Part shown: piece after piece, positions 50,807-58,750 of the stretch
Layout: the number at the start of each line of letters is the position of its first letter
Numbering within the stretch: the stretch's first letter is position 1
Source of the DNA: Massilia niastensis DSM 21313
GTDB taxonomy: Bacteria; Pseudomonadota; Gammaproteobacteria; Burkholderiales; Burkholderiaceae_D
DNA length: 64,000 bases
Direction: 5' to 3'
Assembly (NCBI RefSeq): GCF_000382345.1
Contig: NZ_KB908106.1
Coordinates: forward strand, 1-64,000
Made by a program: the position numbers and the translations under genes
The notes under the pieces: generated by a model
The model's input: the letters and a program-made list of their open reading frames with translations, nothing else
Databases searched by the model: none
What the model was told of the DNA's origin: nothing

Positions 50807-52008
50807 GACAGGACTCCGAAGCTGACGATGTGCAGGTACATCTGGAGACTGGAGGCAGCCGTCGACGGATAGAACGTCAGGGCATACCCGAGGGAGACAT
50901 AGACCAGCGTGGCCGCCGTGGCGCCGATGCGCCAGGGCAGGCTCGCGCGCACGCGCTGCAATCGGTGGTAGCGCGGCGCGGCATGGTGGAAGCGCGCCAG
51001 CAGCACCAGGCCCAGCCCATGGTGCATGCCCCACAGGACCCAGCCGACGGCGCCGCTGTGCCACAAGCCGATCGACAGCATGGTCGCCATCAGCGCCGGC
51101 GCCGGCAGGCGCCAGCGGCCCATGATCGGGAAGTACACGTAATCACGGGCGAAGCTCGACAGGCTCATGTGCCAGGCGCGCCAGAACTCGGCCAGGTTGG
51201 AGCGCAGCAGCGGATAATTGAAGTTCTCCATCAGCCGGATACCGAACAGGCGCGCCGTTCCCAGCGCCATGTCGGTGTAGCCCGAGAAATCGAAATAGGT
51301 CTGGATGAACTTCACCATGCAGGCGAACAGCGCCACGCCGACAGGCTGCGAGCTCAGGGAGTCGACGCCCATCTCCACCGGCGGCATCAGGGCGTCCAGC
51401 AGCAGGTCGGCCACCAGGAATTTCTTGAGGGCGCCGAACAGGATGCGCTCCAGTCCCTGGGACATGTCGGCGCTGCGCCAGTGCAGGTCGCCAAGCTGCT
51501 GGCGGAACGGGTCGAAGCGTTCGATCGGGCCGGCAGCGAACATCGGGAAGAAGCAGATATAGGCGAAGTATTCGGCAAGGCGGGCGTCGCCGAACTTGCC
51601 GCGATAGGACTCGACCAGGTAGTGGATGTGCTTGAAGGTGTAGTAGCTGATGCCCAGCGGGATCGCCCACGCGGGGAGGACGGACCCCGCACCCAGGGTG
51701 GGCAGCAGGTACTTGTAGCCCGCCAGGGGCAGCAGGCACACCAGGATCCCCAGCCACATGTCCGGACCGGATTTGCTGCGGCGCAGCCTGGCGCCCCAGG
51801 CATGGACCGCCAGCGAAAACAGCAGCATGCCGCCGATCTGGAGCACGGTCGTTTCCAGGCCCTGGCGGCTCATGCAGAACAATACCAGGAAGGCGACGCT
51901 GGCGGCCGACAGGAACAGGGTGCGCTGGGCCGGCGTGCGCAACACCAGCCAGTACAGGCCGAGGCTGGCCATCAGGAAGGGAAGATAGTAGTTCGACTGG
52001 TAGAGCAT
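50803..52008 (-). CDS. MBOAT family O-acyltransferase (DltB-like)
   Basis: Multi-pass membrane acyltransferase of 401 residues with about ten hydrophobic segments. MBOAT landmarks are present: GISYYTFKHIHYLVESYRG near residue 115, FSGYTDMALGTARLFGI near 240, NFNYPLLRSNLAEFWRAWHMSLSSFARDY, and the catalytic-type histidine region GLWHSGAVGWVLWGMHHGLGL near 310. It would transfer an acyl group from a carrier protein across the membrane. The start at 52008 is one base after the stop of the upstream SGNH-like gene. An upstream extension of 34 codons has no membrane or family character. Confidence 0.88.
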   Translation of the reverse strand: MLYQSNYYLPFLMASLGLYWLVLRTPAQRTLFLSAASVAFLVLFCMSRQGLETTVLQIGGMLLFSLAVHAWGARLRRSKSGPDMWLGILVCLLPLAGYKYLLPTLGAGSVLPAWAIPLGISYYTFKHIHYLVESYRGKFGDARLAEYFAYICFFPMFAAGPIERFDPFRQQLGDLHWRSADMSQGLERILFGALKKFLVADLLLDALMPPVEMGVDSLSSQPVGVALFACMVKFIQTYFDFSGYTDMALGTARLFGIRLMENFNYPLLRSNLAEFWRAWHMSLSSFARDYVYFPIMGRWRLPAPALMATMLSIGLWHSGAVGWVLWGMHHGLGLVLLARFHHAAPRYHRLQRVRASLPWRIGATAATLVYVSLGYALTFYPSTAASSLQMYLHIVSFGVLS

Positions 52009-52009
52009 G

Positions 52010-53077
52010 TCAGTTCCCGGCGGCGCGCCAGCCTGCGATCTCGCGCAGCAGCTGGGACGACCACGCATCGCGTCCGCTCGGGCCGAGGTGGACGGCATCG
52101 ATGAAATCATCCTGCGTCAGCGCCAGCTTGCCGGACATGTCCACGTAGCGCACGCCATGCCGGTCGGCGAGCGCCTGCACGGCCTGCCGGTAGGGCCGCC
52201 AGGCCGGCGCGAAGGTGGTGTGCAGGTCGCTGTCCAGGTGCGGGGCTTCCAGGAAAACCAGGGTCGCACCCTGGCGCGCGCAAAGCCGGGCGATCGCATC
52301 CACGGCGGACAGGAGAGCGGACAGGTTGTCCTTGCCGGCGTCGAGGGCGCGCCGCAGGTCCTGCCTTTGCCTGCGCATGCCTTCCGCCGACACCTGGCCC
52401 GTATAGGACGATTCGAGCGGCTTGATCGGCGCCGCGCCATACACCTGTCCGGCAACCTGGCGCGGCAGGGCCACGTGCAGGTAGCGCCCCAGCAGGTTCC
52501 GGGCGCCCAGCAGGATCTGCCAGCGCTGCTTCAGCCAACCGGACGCGGCTGGCAGCAGCCCGGGATGGGACGCGGCGAAGCGCTGCGGATTCTGCAGGAA
52601 CACGCCGCTGGCCAGGCGCGCGCCCTGGTTGTCGTTGTCGAGCAGGGTGACGCCGACCGACAGGACCACCAGTTGCCCCGGACGCAGCGCCTGCTGCTCG
52701 AGCAGGAACAGGCTTTCGACCGGCGACTGGTCGATGCTGGCCAGCTTCGAGACCCGCAACTGGCCCGCCTTGCGCCAGGTGGCCTCGTCCCACTGGGACT
52801 CGCGCGCGGCCGAGCTTCCGAGCAGCAGGACCTCGGCCTGGGCGCGCTGCGGCGACCGGGCGCGCGCCAGCGCGAACACGGTGGAATCCTTGGCGTTCAA
52901 GGCGTAGGCGTCGATCGGCGCCAGCCGGGCCGGATCGACCCAGACCTCATCGGTCACCAGCGCACAGGCCAGCATGGCCGCCAGGACCAGCGCCGCGCCC
53001 ACCGTGCCCCAGGCGCGGCCGGGCAATGGCGTCCACACGCACTCGACGCTCGTGGGTTCGACCCGGATCGGTCTCAT
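52010..53077 (-). CDS. DltD/SGNH-like membrane-anchored protein
   Basis: Protein of 355 residues with one N-terminal membrane segment (about 22-42) and a periplasmic SGNH-hydrolase-like domain. Block I is LLLGSSAARES near residue 85 with a candidate Ser nucleophile. The C-terminal Asp-His block is DDFIDAVHLGPSGRDAWS near 330. DltD proteins have this layout and hand the acyl group to the final polymer. It starts four bases after the stop of the carrier protein gene. An upstream in-frame extension to 53164 overlaps that gene and is rejected. Confidence 0.8.
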   Translation of the reverse strand: MRPIRVEPTSVECVWTPLPGRAWGTVGAALVLAAMLACALVTDEVWVDPARLAPIDAYALNAKDSTVFALARARSPQRAQAEVLLLGSSAARESQWDEATWRKAGQLRVSKLASIDQSPVESLFLLEQQALRPGQLVVLSVGVTLLDNDNQGARLASGVFLQNPQRFAASHPGLLPAASGWLKQRWQILLGARNLLGRYLHVALPRQVAGQVYGAAPIKPLESSYTGQVSAEGMRRQRQDLRRALDAGKDNLSALLSAVDAIARLCARQGATLVFLEAPHLDSDLHTTFAPAWRPYRQAVQALADRHGVRYVDMSGKLALTQDDFIDAVHLGPSGRDAWSSQLLREIAGWRAAGN

Positions 53078-53081
53078 GCCG

Positions 53082-53336
53082 CTACCCGCGTTTTCGCGCG
53101 ATATAAGCGAGGATGCGCTCCAGCGAGTCCCAGTTGTCGAGGGTGATGTCCTCGGCGGGAACACGGATGTCGAAGCGCTTTTCGGTGAATGCGATCAGCT
53201 CGATCAGGCTCATCGAATCGATGATGCCCGCTGAAAACAGCGGTGCGGTGGAGACCAGCTCGCCGGGAGCAAGATAGGCGGAGGTTTCGATATGTGAGGC
53301 AAGGCTTGCAGCTTCTTCGGAGAACAGGAGATTCAT
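53082..53336 (-). CDS. Acyl carrier protein (DltC-like)
   Basis: Acyl or D-alanyl carrier protein of 84 residues. The phosphopantetheine attachment serine is Ser41 in AGIIDSMSLIEL, the classical DSxxxxEL motif, and the rest is a four-helix carrier fold. It is the first gene of the minus-strand operon: carrier, SGNH-like, MBOAT, DltX-like peptide, ligase. Its presence with a dedicated ligase implies that the acyl group is activated in the cytoplasm rather than taken from acyl-CoA. Confidence 0.88.
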   Translation of the reverse strand: MNLLFSEEAASLASHIETSAYLAPGELVSTAPLFSAGIIDSMSLIELIAFTEKRFDIRVPAEDITLDNWDSLERILAYIARKRG

Positions 53337-53787
53337 CGTGGAGTCCGCAATAAAAAGTGTTCAGTTGAATGCTCTAAAAAACGGGCTGCCGGCTCCTGCA
53401 ACTATTCAGCTAGCGCCATCGGCGGTGAGCAGACGGCGTTCGAAGTGTGCATGTCTTCCCCGGTGCACATTCTTCTATCAATGCCAAATCGACATGAATT
53501 TGAGTCGAATTTACATAACTTTTTGATATCTTATATTTACTTCAAATCTACTTTGCCTATTAGTCGCTGTCAATCTTGATACGCGAGTGTGTAGTTAAAA
53601 AGCAAGCACCTGACGGATGATCGCGCTGCTCGAGGCGCGTCCGGCCAGCGCGCCGGCGCCGCAGATGAGGGCCGCCTGACAAGCTTGCGGAGACCATCCG
53701 CGCACCAAGCTGCACATTTTTGAAAAATATGTGGAATTAAATTATGCGAGAATAGGATTTTTCTGAATATCATTTTCCCGAGCTGCC
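53337..53787. other. Intergenic stretch between the dlt-like operon and gdhA
   Basis: About 450 bases that are mostly AT-rich (53450-53600 and 53715-53787) with a GC-rich patch at 53600-53710. An imperfect palindrome with AATT-GA/TC-AATT symmetry lies near 53497-53511. It should hold the divergent promoters for the carrier protein gene and gdhA. The GC-rich patch looks like a coding remnant but has no recognisable product. Confidence 0.4.
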
Positions 53788-55131
53788 ATGAAATACGCCT
53801 CACTGCACGACTTCCTGCAATACATTGCCGAAAGAAATCCCGGCCAACCGGAATTCCTTCAAGCTGTCACCGAGGTGATGGAAAGCTTGTGGCCCTTCAT
53901 CGAACAACACCCCAGGTATGCCGACCAGGGCCTGCTCGAGCGCCTGGTCGAGCCGGAACGTGTCGTGATGTTCCGTATCTCCTGGGTGGATGACCACGGC
54001 CAGGTGCAGGTGAACCGCGGCTACCGCATCCAGCACAGCATGGCCATCGGCCCCTACAAGGGAGGGCTGCGCTTCCACCCTTCGGTGTCGCTGTCGGTGC
54101 TGAAATTCCTGGCGTTCGAGCAGACCTTCAAGAACGCCCTGACGACCCTGCCCATGGGCGGCGGCAAGGGGGGATCGGACTTCGATCCCAAGGGCAAGAG
54201 TGCCGGTGAAGTCATGCGTTTCTGCCAGGCCTTCATGAGCGAGCTGTTCCGCCACGTCGGCGCCGACACCGACGTTCCCGCCGGCGACATTGGCGTAGGC
54301 GGGCGCGAAGTAGGCTACATGACCGGCATGATGAAAAAACTCAGCAACCGCGCCGATTGCGTATTCACCGGCAAGGGCCTGAGTTTCGGCGGCTCGGTGA
54401 TGCGTCCGGAAGCCACCGGGTACGGCACCGTGTACTTCGCGGCCGAGATGCTCAAGACCCGCGGCCGTTCGTTCGAGGGCCTGCGCGTCAGCGTCTCCGG
54501 GTCCGGCAACGTCGCCCAGTACGCTGTGGAAAAAGCCATGGCACTGGGCGCCACGGTCCTCACGGTGTCCGACTCCAGCGGCACGGTCATCGAGCCGGAA
54601 GGTTTTACTCCCGAAAAGCTCGCCATCCTGATGGAAGTGAAGAATCACCTCTACGGCCGTGTCAGCGACTACGCGGCGCGCACCCAGGCGCGCTTCGAAG
54701 CCGGCGTGCGTCCATGGCATATTCCCGTGGACGTCGCCCTGCCATGCGCCACCCAGAATGAAATCGACGTCGACGACGCCGCCACCCTGATCCGCAATGG
54801 CGTGCTGTGCGTTGCCGAAGGCGCCAACATGCCTTCGACGATCGGGGCTGCCAAGGCGTTCGAGGCGGCCGGTGTCCTGTATGCCCCGGGCAAGGCCAGC
54901 AACGCCGGCGGCGTCGCCACCTCGGGCCTGGAAATGAGCCAGAATGCCGAGCGCATGTCCTGGCCGCGCGAGGAAGTGGACGCACGCCTGCTGCAGATCA
55001 TGCAAAGCATCCACCAGGCCTGCCTGCAGCACGGCCGGCGCGCCGATGGCAGCGTCAGCTATGTGGACGGCGCCAACATCGCCGGCTTCGTGAAAGTGGC
55101 CGACGCCATGCTGGCCCAGGGCGTGATCTAG
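53788..55131 (+). CDS. gdhA: NADP-specific glutamate dehydrogenase
   Basis: Converts 2-oxoglutarate and ammonium to glutamate with NADPH. The 447-residue length is that of the hexameric NADP type (family I). Substrate and catalytic motifs are intact: GPYKGGLRFHP near residue 90, LPMGGGKGGSDFDPKGKS near 121 with the catalytic lysine, and the Rossmann motif VSGSGNVAQYAVEKA near 235. The C-terminal KASNAGGVATSGLEMSQN is also typical. Only a weak ribosome site (GAG) precedes the ATG. It is convergent with the potassium channel gene, with 12 bases between the stops. Confidence 0.97.
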   Translation: MKYASLHDFLQYIAERNPGQPEFLQAVTEVMESLWPFIEQHPRYADQGLLERLVEPERVVMFRISWVDDHGQVQVNRGYRIQHSMAIGPYKGGLRFHPSVSLSVLKFLAFEQTFKNALTTLPMGGGKGGSDFDPKGKSAGEVMRFCQAFMSELFRHVGADTDVPAGDIGVGGREVGYMTGMMKKLSNRADCVFTGKGLSFGGSVMRPEATGYGTVYFAAEMLKTRGRSFEGLRVSVSGSGNVAQYAVEKAMALGATVLTVSDSSGTVIEPEGFTPEKLAILMEVKNHLYGRVSDYAARTQARFEAGVRPWHIPVDVALPCATQNEIDVDDAATLIRNGVLCVAEGANMPSTIGAAKAFEAAGVLYAPGKASNAGGVATSGLEMSQNAERMSWPREEVDARLLQIMQSIHQACLQHGRRADGSVSYVDGANIAGFVKVADAMLAQGVI

Positions 55132-55143
55132 GGAACGGCCGGG

Positions 55144-56847
55144 TCAGCCGGGCGGCTGTTGTTTCCCGAACAGGAGCTGCCACAGGCGTCCTCCGCGCCT
55201 GTCCTCGCCGGTCAGCACGTACTCCAGCGCGTTCGCATTCTGCAGCGTCAGGTGCAGTGAAGAGCGGGCATCGTGCTGGCCGGCGACCAGGAGCGCGTCT
55301 TCCGCCTCCAGCGCGAAGTCGTCGCCCGGCAGGAGAAAGGATTTGCCCCGCCTCACGATCATCAGCACGACGGCGGGCAAGGCCCGTTCCCACTCCCCGT
55401 TATTGCGCATCAGCTGCCCGACACAGATCGGCTGCTCGCTCATCAGCGTCTTGTGCACCGCAGGTGCGAGCAGGGTTTCGATCTCGACGTCCCACACTTC
55501 CGGCACGCGGCCTTCGCAGATCTCTTCGAGCCGCGCGCAGACCTGCTTGCTCCAGCTTTCATCGGCCATGCGTACGGCGCTGAGGAAGCGGGCGAGGAGC
55601 GGCGTGGTGATGATCGAAATGCACTCCTGCGCCACGACGCGGGTATGGACCATGCTGAAATCGGCCTTGAAGGCGTCGAACAGCATGTCGTTGGCGGCCT
55701 GGTTCTGGCGCGTCACGACGAAGATGTTCGGATTCAGCTTCTTGGCCATCACCGCGATGGACAGGTTGCTGATGTCGTTGTCGCTGCCCGCCACGATGCC
55801 GAGCGCTTCCGCGATCCCGGCTTCCTTCAGGACGCTGGCCTCGGTGCCGATACCGCGCAGGATGCCGGCATTCGCCGGTCCCTCGTACTTCGGATCGATC
55901 ACGGAAATATCGATGCCGGGCAGGTCCAGGTAGCGGCACACGGCGCTGCCGAACAGGCCATAGCCGCAGACGATCCAGCGTCCCAGCGGCGGCCGGTGCA
56001 CTTCGGGCAGGGGTGTGTCGGGCAGCCCGGTGAGGATCTCGATCAGCCGGAAGCGCTCCGGCGAGGAAATGGCCAGCGCCAGGTATTCGGCGAAGCGCTC
56101 GTAGGCATTCACGATATGGTGGGTGCCGAACGAGGCCATGTTCGCCGCCACCAGCGGATTGCGCACACGGGCCAGCACCGGCATCCCGGGAGCGAGCAGG
56201 CGCACATTGATGGCAATCGCGAGATTCGCCTGTTCGTCATTCGTCACGGCCAGCACGCCGCGGCATTGCGGGTGGCACAGGCCCGCCATCAGCAGATAGC
56301 TCGACGCGCTGGCGTCGGCCGCGAGCACCGGATCGTTGGTGATGAAATCCTCCATCGCCAGCTCTTCCACCCGCAGCACGTTCTTCTCCAGGATGGCGAA
56401 GTCATAGCCCAGGACGTCGAGGGCGCGGCATATCAGGCTGCCGGTCTCGCCACAGCCGCAGATCAGGTAGAAAGGCATGTGCATGTGGCGCACGCGCCGG
56501 GCGAAGCGGGAATCGGTCAGGGCCTGCAGGAAGGCCTTGTCCTGCAGCAGGGCCAGCACCTTCACGATCGCATAGGTCCAGGCGATGACGGTCATGTAGA
56601 TGCAGACCGTGACCCACAGGCGCTGGGCATCGGAGAAAGCCCAGGGTATCTCGCCGAACCCGATGGTGGTGGCGGTGTAGCTGATGAAGTAGAAGGCATG
56701 GAAAAAGCTGAGCGGCGGCCCCGGCGTGCCATCGGCATTCTGGCCCGGCACGATGGTCAGCACCAGCACGCCCACCGTGTAGAACACGATCAGCACGATC
56801 AGGGGGGCGCGCATGCGCCGCAGGATCAGGAAGATGACGCTGTTCAC
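55144..56847 (-). CDS. Two-RCK potassium channel protein
   Basis: Potassium channel subunit of 567 residues. The N-terminal pore unit has two membrane helices (about 14-34 and 80-100) flanking a pore loop with selectivity filter TIGFGE near residue 60. Two TrkA-N/RCK nucleotide-binding domains follow (LICGCGETGSLICRAL near 127 and IVCGYGLFGSAVCRYL near 290). A TrkA-C-like region comes near 470-540. This is the MthK/Kch type of ligand-gated channel with a tandem RCK. It follows a DUF6394 gene by ten bases on the same strand. Confidence 0.9.
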   Translation of the reverse strand: MNSVIFLILRRMRAPLIVLIVFYTVGVLVLTIVPGQNADGTPGPPLSFFHAFYFISYTATTIGFGEIPWAFSDAQRLWVTVCIYMTVIAWTYAIVKVLALLQDKAFLQALTDSRFARRVRHMHMPFYLICGCGETGSLICRALDVLGYDFAILEKNVLRVEELAMEDFITNDPVLAADASASSYLLMAGLCHPQCRGVLAVTNDEQANLAIAINVRLLAPGMPVLARVRNPLVAANMASFGTHHIVNAYERFAEYLALAISSPERFRLIEILTGLPDTPLPEVHRPPLGRWIVCGYGLFGSAVCRYLDLPGIDISVIDPKYEGPANAGILRGIGTEASVLKEAGIAEALGIVAGSDNDISNLSIAVMAKKLNPNIFVVTRQNQAANDMLFDAFKADFSMVHTRVVAQECISIITTPLLARFLSAVRMADESWSKQVCARLEEICEGRVPEVWDVEIETLLAPAVHKTLMSEQPICVGQLMRNNGEWERALPAVVLMIVRRGKSFLLPGDDFALEAEDALLVAGQHDARSSLHLTLQNANALEYVLTGEDRRGGRLWQLLFGKQQPPG

Positions 56848-56857
56848 GCTGGAGCTC

Positions 56858-57241
56858 TTAACGCCGCATCATGACGGTTTCGACGATCAGCATGATGAGC
56901 GAGACCAGGTTGGCCAGCAGCGCCCCTCCGGACAGGGAGACCACGCTGGACGTCATCTCGGGAGTCATGCCGGTGCCGGTGACATGCACTGCAACGGTCC
57001 AGACGACGGCGGCGGCGACAAGCTGGATATCGGCGACCAGGCTGGTCGAGAGCAGCACCGCGCCGATCTGCGTGCGGTCGCCGAACTTGAGGACGGTCGC
57101 GATCATGTTGACGACGATGGCCGCGAACAGCTCATAGATGTTGTGCAGCTCGGGGCGGTCGATATCGCCGATAAAGAAGCCGAAGTTCAGCGTTGCGGCA
57201 AACACGATGAAGAACGCAAAGATCACCTTTTCGAGGTTCAT
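56858..57241 (-). CDS. DUF6394 family membrane protein
   Basis: Protein of 127 residues with four hydrophobic segments and the opening MNLEKVIFAFFIVFAATLNFGFFIGDID. It resembles the small DUF6394 family, whose function is unknown. An AGAGGTAAGGT stretch provides a ribosome site. It immediately precedes the potassium channel gene, so it may be an accessory membrane subunit or regulator of that channel. This is inferred from position only. Confidence 0.78.
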   Translation of the reverse strand: MNLEKVIFAFFIVFAATLNFGFFIGDIDRPELHNIYELFAAIVVNMIATVLKFGDRTQIGAVLLSTSLVADIQLVAAAVVWTVAVHVTGTGMTPEMTSSVVSLSGGALLANLVSLIMLIVETVMMRR

Positions 57242-57244
57242 ACC

Positions 57245-57373
57245 TTACCTCTGCATGCGATTGGTTGACTGCATCGGCACGCGGATGCCAGCGCCGGCCA
57301 GGGCGATGATGGCGAGCCCGGCGAACATGGTCACGAGGCCTTGCCATGAACTGGAATCCAGAGAGCGCACATT
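57245..57373 (-). CDS. Possible small membrane protein upstream of the DUF6394 gene
   Basis: A 42-codon frame starting at GTG 57373 (or 57409 for a 54-residue form), with one hydrophobic segment (LVTMFAGLAIIALAGAGI) and a short polar tail. Its stop codon is four bases before the DUF6394 start, as in an operon. There is no strong ribosome site and no ATG start before the hydrophobic part, so coding status is doubtful. Confidence 0.3.
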   Translation of the reverse strand, partial: NVRSLDSSSWQGLVTMFAGLAIIALAGAGIRVPMQSTNRMQR

Positions 57374-57495
57374 CACCTCGGCGAGCGTGGTCGACAAACG
57401 TACTGACACTGTAGTGTAGTAGCTATCCGGTTCTGGCAGCGTTCGGGACCGAAGGCCTCCCCGGGCCACGGGGAATCCGGCAGTGGAAAGCAGGA

Positions 57496-57513
57496 CGCCA
57501 CCTTCCGGTGGCG
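57496..57513. repeat. Hairpin after the DUF1579 gene
   Basis: CGCCACC and GGTGGCG form a 7-bp stem with a TTCC loop, about 30 bases after the DUF1579 stop codon. There is no T-tract in the minus direction. The same stem recurs at 58255-58272 on the other side of the gene. Confidence 0.45.
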
Positions 57514-57543
57514 CTCGTTCGTGGCCGCGGCGCTGTCGTCCGC

Positions 57544-58152
57544 TTACTTGACCCGCGTGTAGGTGGTTTCCATCCACTTGACGTTCTTGCCGTCGGGACC
57601 GGGTCCCCACATTTCCATCGTGTGGCTGTCATGGCCGGCGATGGTGTACAACATGGTGTAAGGCGCTTCCTTGCCGCTCATGGGGTCGGACATCGTGCCT
57701 TCGTACTTGAGGACATTGCCGTCCAGGGCGCCGCGCGCCGTCGTCGTGCTCGTGCTCATGGAGTCGATCCAGGTGCCGAAGTATTTCCCGACGACGTTGT
57801 CATAGCCCATGGTGCCCAGGCCGGTGAAGGGCTGGCCGCGGTAGGAACCCTGGAAGTTTTCCTGGAGGTAGCGATTGCCCATGATCCACTTGCGCTCCGA
57901 GGTGCCCGTGCTCTCTTCCGGCGGTTGCGCGGGATCCATCCAGGCCCTGGTCCGGATCTTGAACCTGCCGGCCAGCGGCTCGAGCTTCTTGTGGGCGGCG
58001 CCGGGCACCCCGGCCTGCATCATCTTGTCCATCATCGCTTTTTCTTCCGCGGAGGGTGCGGGCTGTTTTTTCGCTTCCTGCGCCGGCGCCTGGACGGCAA
58101 ACACGATGCCTGCGACAACGAGCAGGGACTGCGCGACACTGTTCGACTTCAT
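57544..58152 (-). CDS. DUF1579 domain protein with signal peptide
   Basis: Exported protein of 202 residues. A signal peptide ends near residue 25 (QAPAQ). A short charged stretch with Met-Met-Asp-Lys repeats is followed by the DUF1579 beta-barrel-like domain (LEPLAGRFKIRTRAWMDP near 57, GTMGYDNVVGKYFGTWIDSMSTS near 112). Function is unknown, and the family resembles small-ligand binding or surfactant-like barrels. The start at 58152 has a CAGGAG site. The open frame extends 21 codons upstream without support. It is divergent from yjdM. Confidence 0.82.
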   Translation of the reverse strand: MKSNSVAQSLLVVAGIVFAVQAPAQEAKKQPAPSAEEKAMMDKMMQAGVPGAAHKKLEPLAGRFKIRTRAWMDPAQPPEESTGTSERKWIMGNRYLQENFQGSYRGQPFTGLGTMGYDNVVGKYFGTWIDSMSTSTTTARGALDGNVLKYEGTMSDPMSGKEAPYTMLYTIAGHDSHTMEMWGPGPDGKNVKWMETTYTRVK

Positions 58153-58227
58153 GGAATCTCCTGAGCGGCAGGGTTGGTGGAAGTTCATTGTGTCCCCCTC
58201 CCGGGCGGAAATCAACTCGGCGGTTCA

Positions 58228-58245
58228 GGCGGGTATAATCCCGCC
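58228..58245 (+). promoter_or_regulatory. Promoter of yjdM, -10 box inside an inverted repeat
   Basis: A perfect TATAAT (58234-58239) is exactly flanked by GGCGGG (58228-58233) and CCCGCC (58240-58245). No good -35 element is seen. Transcription would start near 58246. Confidence 0.6.
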
Positions 58246-58254
58246 CAACCTCCC

Positions 58255-58276
58255 CGCCACCTCCCGGTGGCGTTTT
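58255..58276 (+). terminator. Terminator-like hairpin in the yjdM leader
   Basis: CGCCACC (58255-58261) pairs with GGTGGCG (58266-58272) around a TCCC loop, followed by four T residues. It lies between the promoter and the yjdM start codon (58294), so it may be an attenuator or a stabilising 5' hairpin. Confidence 0.45.
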
Positions 58277-58293
58277 GCTTTCAAAGGCTTCCT

Positions 58294-58638
58294 ATGCACC
58301 CGCTTCCTCCCTGCCCCCAATGCCAGTCCAGCCTGACCTACGAGGACGGCACCGGCCAGTATGTCTGCCCCGAATGCGGACACGAATGGCCCATGACTGC
58401 CCCTGAAGCCGCGGCCGAGTCCGCGCGCGTGTACCGCGATGCCGCCGGCAATATCCTGCAGGATGGCGACACCGTGACCGTGATCAAGGACCTGAAGCCG
58501 AAAGGCTCGGGCGGCGTGATCAAGCAAGGCACCAAGGTCAAGAACATCCGCCTGGTCGACGCCGACCACGACATCGACTGCAAGATCGAAGGCTTCGGCG
58601 CGATGAGCCTGAAGTCTGAATTCGTCAAGAAAGTTTGA
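58294..58638 (+). CDS. yjdM: YjdM/PhnA-family zinc-ribbon protein
   Basis: Small protein of 114 residues. The N-terminal zinc ribbon has Cys7, Cys10, Cys25 and Cys28 (CPQC, CPEC). It is followed by an SH3-like C-terminal domain with RDAAGNILQDGDTVTVIKDLKPKGS and IKQGTKVKNIRLVD. The family was once called alkylphosphonate utilisation protein PhnA, but that role is not established. Length and motif spacing are normal. It is read from a promoter in the gap shared with the DUF1579 gene. Confidence 0.92.
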   Translation: MHPLPPCPQCQSSLTYEDGTGQYVCPECGHEWPMTAPEAAAESARVYRDAAGNILQDGDTVTVIKDLKPKGSGGVIKQGTKVKNIRLVDADHDIDCKIEGFGAMSLKSEFVKKV

Positions 58639-58750
58639 TAAAGCGCAAGCCAGAGACCTACGAAACCTGGAATCCTGACCTATACTCCAATCGCGATACC
58701 CGCATTACCCGCATCACTCACACCAGGCAGCGATGCCGGAGGGGAGAGTC

